Position numbers and translations under genes: made by a program. From Thermogemmatispora tikiterensis (GTDB lineage: Bacteria; Chloroflexota; Ktedonobacteria; Ktedonobacterales; Ktedonobacteraceae), in contig NZ_MCIF01000002.1 in the NCBI RefSeq assembly GCF_003268475.1, positions 3,952,671 to 4,016,670 on the forward strand: 64,000 bases of DNA, read 5' to 3'. The notes below the pieces were generated by a model, which searched no databases, was not told where the DNA came from, and was given only the letters and a program-made list of their open reading frames with translations. Positions 62,820 to 64,000 of the stretch are shown here, piece by piece. The number at the start of each line of letters is the position of its first letter. Positions within the stretch are counted from its first letter, which is position 1.

Positions 62820-64000
62820 ATGAGATGCCCTTACTGTGGTGCTACCGTACGCCTGGGTGGGCGCTTCTGTAACCAATGTGGCAAGCGATTAAATGCTGAT
62901 ACAGCTGATCTCAGCGGTGCCCGGCAAACCCAGGCTCAGGGGCCGGGGCAGGGACAGAAAATGTCGACCTCGCTGCGACCCGGTGACCGGCTGCAGAACG
63001 ATCGCTACGTGATCAAACAGATTCTTGGTGAAGGCGGAATGGGGGCAGTGCTCCTGGCCGAGGATACGCGGCTCAACAACAAGCTTGTCGTCATCAAGGA
63101 GCTGATTTCCGAGAGCAGCGACCCGGCCCAATTGCAGGAGGACGTGCGCAATTTCAAGCGCGAGGTAGCGACCCTGGCCAGTGTCGATCACTTTCTGGTG
63201 CCGGCGGTGACCGACCACTTTCAGGAAGGCTCGCACTACTTCATGGTCCAGGAGTATGTGGCCGGGGAAAACCTCGAAGAGCGTCTAGACCGTCTGGGGC
63301 GGCCTTTATCCGAAGACGACGTCCTGGTCTACGCCTCCGATATCCTCCTGGTTCTGGAATACCTGGCCAGTCGCAAGCCGCCGATTGTCCATCGCGACGT
63401 CAAGCCAGCCAATATCATCATCGGCAGCAACGATGGCCGGGCCCATCTCGTCGACTTCGGCATCGCGCGTCCTGATCTGGCTGCCGACGCGGCACGCAAG
63501 CAGACGAGCGCGCTCGGCACGCCCGGTTACGCCCCACCGGAGCAGTATCAGGGAAAGGCCGACCCACGCTCGGACCTCTATGCCCTGGCTGCCACCATGC
63601 ATCATTTGCTGACCAACCGCGACCCGCGCGAACATCCGCCGTTTGTCTATCCACCGGTGCGCAGCCTTAACCCGCGGCTCTCGCTGGAAGTCGAGCACCT
63701 GCTGACCCGCGCCCTGCAGAACGATATTACCAAGCGCTACCAGAGCGCTAGCGAGATGAAGCGGGACGTTGACCAGATCCTGGAGGAGCGCTTTGGCCTG
63801 CTGGGTGCCAGCCTGACCACGGGGGCTCACCCCATTACCAGACCGCGCTCGCAGAGCGGCGGCTTCAGCTATCCCGGTTCCACCCCGGCTAGTCTGCCAA
63901 GAGGCACAAGCACAACGGTAAGCACACAGGGCGGGAGTCCCTTTACGCCGCTCCCGTCCACGATGCCCTCAGCGCTACCCGCCGCCCAGGGGCCTGTCAC
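62820..64000 (+). CDS. Zinc-ribbon Ser/Thr protein kinase, C-terminus beyond the window
   Basis: At least 393 residues; no stop before the window ends. Zinc ribbon CPYCG ... CNQC (3-20). Kinase domain about 60-330 with all key residues: Gly loop GEGGMG, K93, alphaC Glu near 115, HRDVKPAN (191-198), DFG (212-214), APPEQY near 240. It is the most canonical of the three tandem kinases. After residue 335 comes a Ser/Thr/Pro-rich linker like those of its neighbours, so a membrane helix and sensor are expected further on. AAGGTAGG lies six bases before the ATG. The gene starts 62 bases after the previous stop, suggesting one transcript. Confidence 0.93.
   Translation, partial: MRCPYCGATVRLGGRFCNQCGKRLNADTADLSGARQTQAQGPGQGQKMSTSLRPGDRLQNDRYVIKQILGEGGMGAVLLAEDTRLNNKLVVIKELISESSDPAQLQEDVRNFKREVATLASVDHFLVPAVTDHFQEGSHYFMVQEYVAGENLEERLDRLGRPLSEDDVLVYASDILLVLEYLASRKPPIVHRDVKPANIIIGSNDGRAHLVDFGIARPDLAADAARKQTSALGTPGYAPPEQYQGKADPRSDLYALAATMHHLLTNRDPREHPPFVYPPVRSLNPRLSLEVEHLLTRALQNDITKRYQSASEMKRDVDQILEERFGLLGASLTTGAHPITRPRSQSGGFSYPGSTPASLPRGTSTTVSTQGGSPFTPLPSTMPSALPAAQGPV

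Overview
The window looks like a stretch of chromosome from a GC-rich bacterium, most likely a Chloroflexota member of the class Ktedonobacteria (Thermogemmatispora-like). This is inferred from the gene content: many Ser/Thr kinases with zinc ribbons, a CopC-CopD fusion, CsbD and cupin stress proteins, and frequent GTG and TTG starts. No rRNA, tRNA, CRISPR array, insertion sequence or prophage was recognised. Most intergenic gaps hold promoters of the TTGACA / 17-18 / TATACT kind and hairpins.

Layout. 1-5.9 kb: an ABC-2 exporter (permease cut by the window edge), a zinc-ribbon protein, pyrimidine-nucleoside phosphorylase, a membrane-anchored Ser/Thr kinase whose catalytic Asp is missing, and a gamma-carbonic-anhydrase-like protein. 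5.9-14.8 kb: a CopC-CopD-YtkA-type copper protein, a glycosyltransferase, an orphan LuxR-type regulator, a PstS-like lipoprotein coupled to a HAMP membrane protein, and a MerR/excisionase-type HTH protein. 15.2-26.5 kb, nearly all on the minus strand: parA-parB-dinB, modA-modB without modC, an MgtE-type Mg transporter with PRC-barrel N-terminus behind a roughly 750-nt leader, and an MprF-like aminoacyl-phosphatidylglycerol synthase translationally coupled to a membrane-bound esterase. 26.7-36.1 kb: membrane protein, CsbD, cupin, FabG-type reductase, guaA, an unknown protein, a Nudix protein, clpP, a HAD hydrolase and a methyltransferase.

36.1-44.0 kb is the most unusual part. One long gene encodes TIR + PD-(D/E)XK nuclease + N6-adenine methylase + type ISP specificity domain. 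It sits behind a Cro/C1-type regulator and beside a small acidic protein and an HsdR-like translocase whose own nuclease motif has decayed. I read this as a rearranged type I/ISP restriction system that acquired a TIR (NAD-hydrolase type) effector, a candidate undescribed defence system.

45.1-56.2 kb: an ABC exporter, a GlsB-like membrane protein, ComB-type phosphatase, acyl-CoA synthetase, an exported repeat protein, an OmpR-type two-component pair, a second soluble histidine kinase and two small unknown proteins. 56.7-64 kb: three tandem zinc-ribbon Ser/Thr kinases. The first two carry a transmembrane segment and a LivK-like ligand-binding domain outside the cell, and the first has lost the DFG aspartate. 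The third runs off the window.
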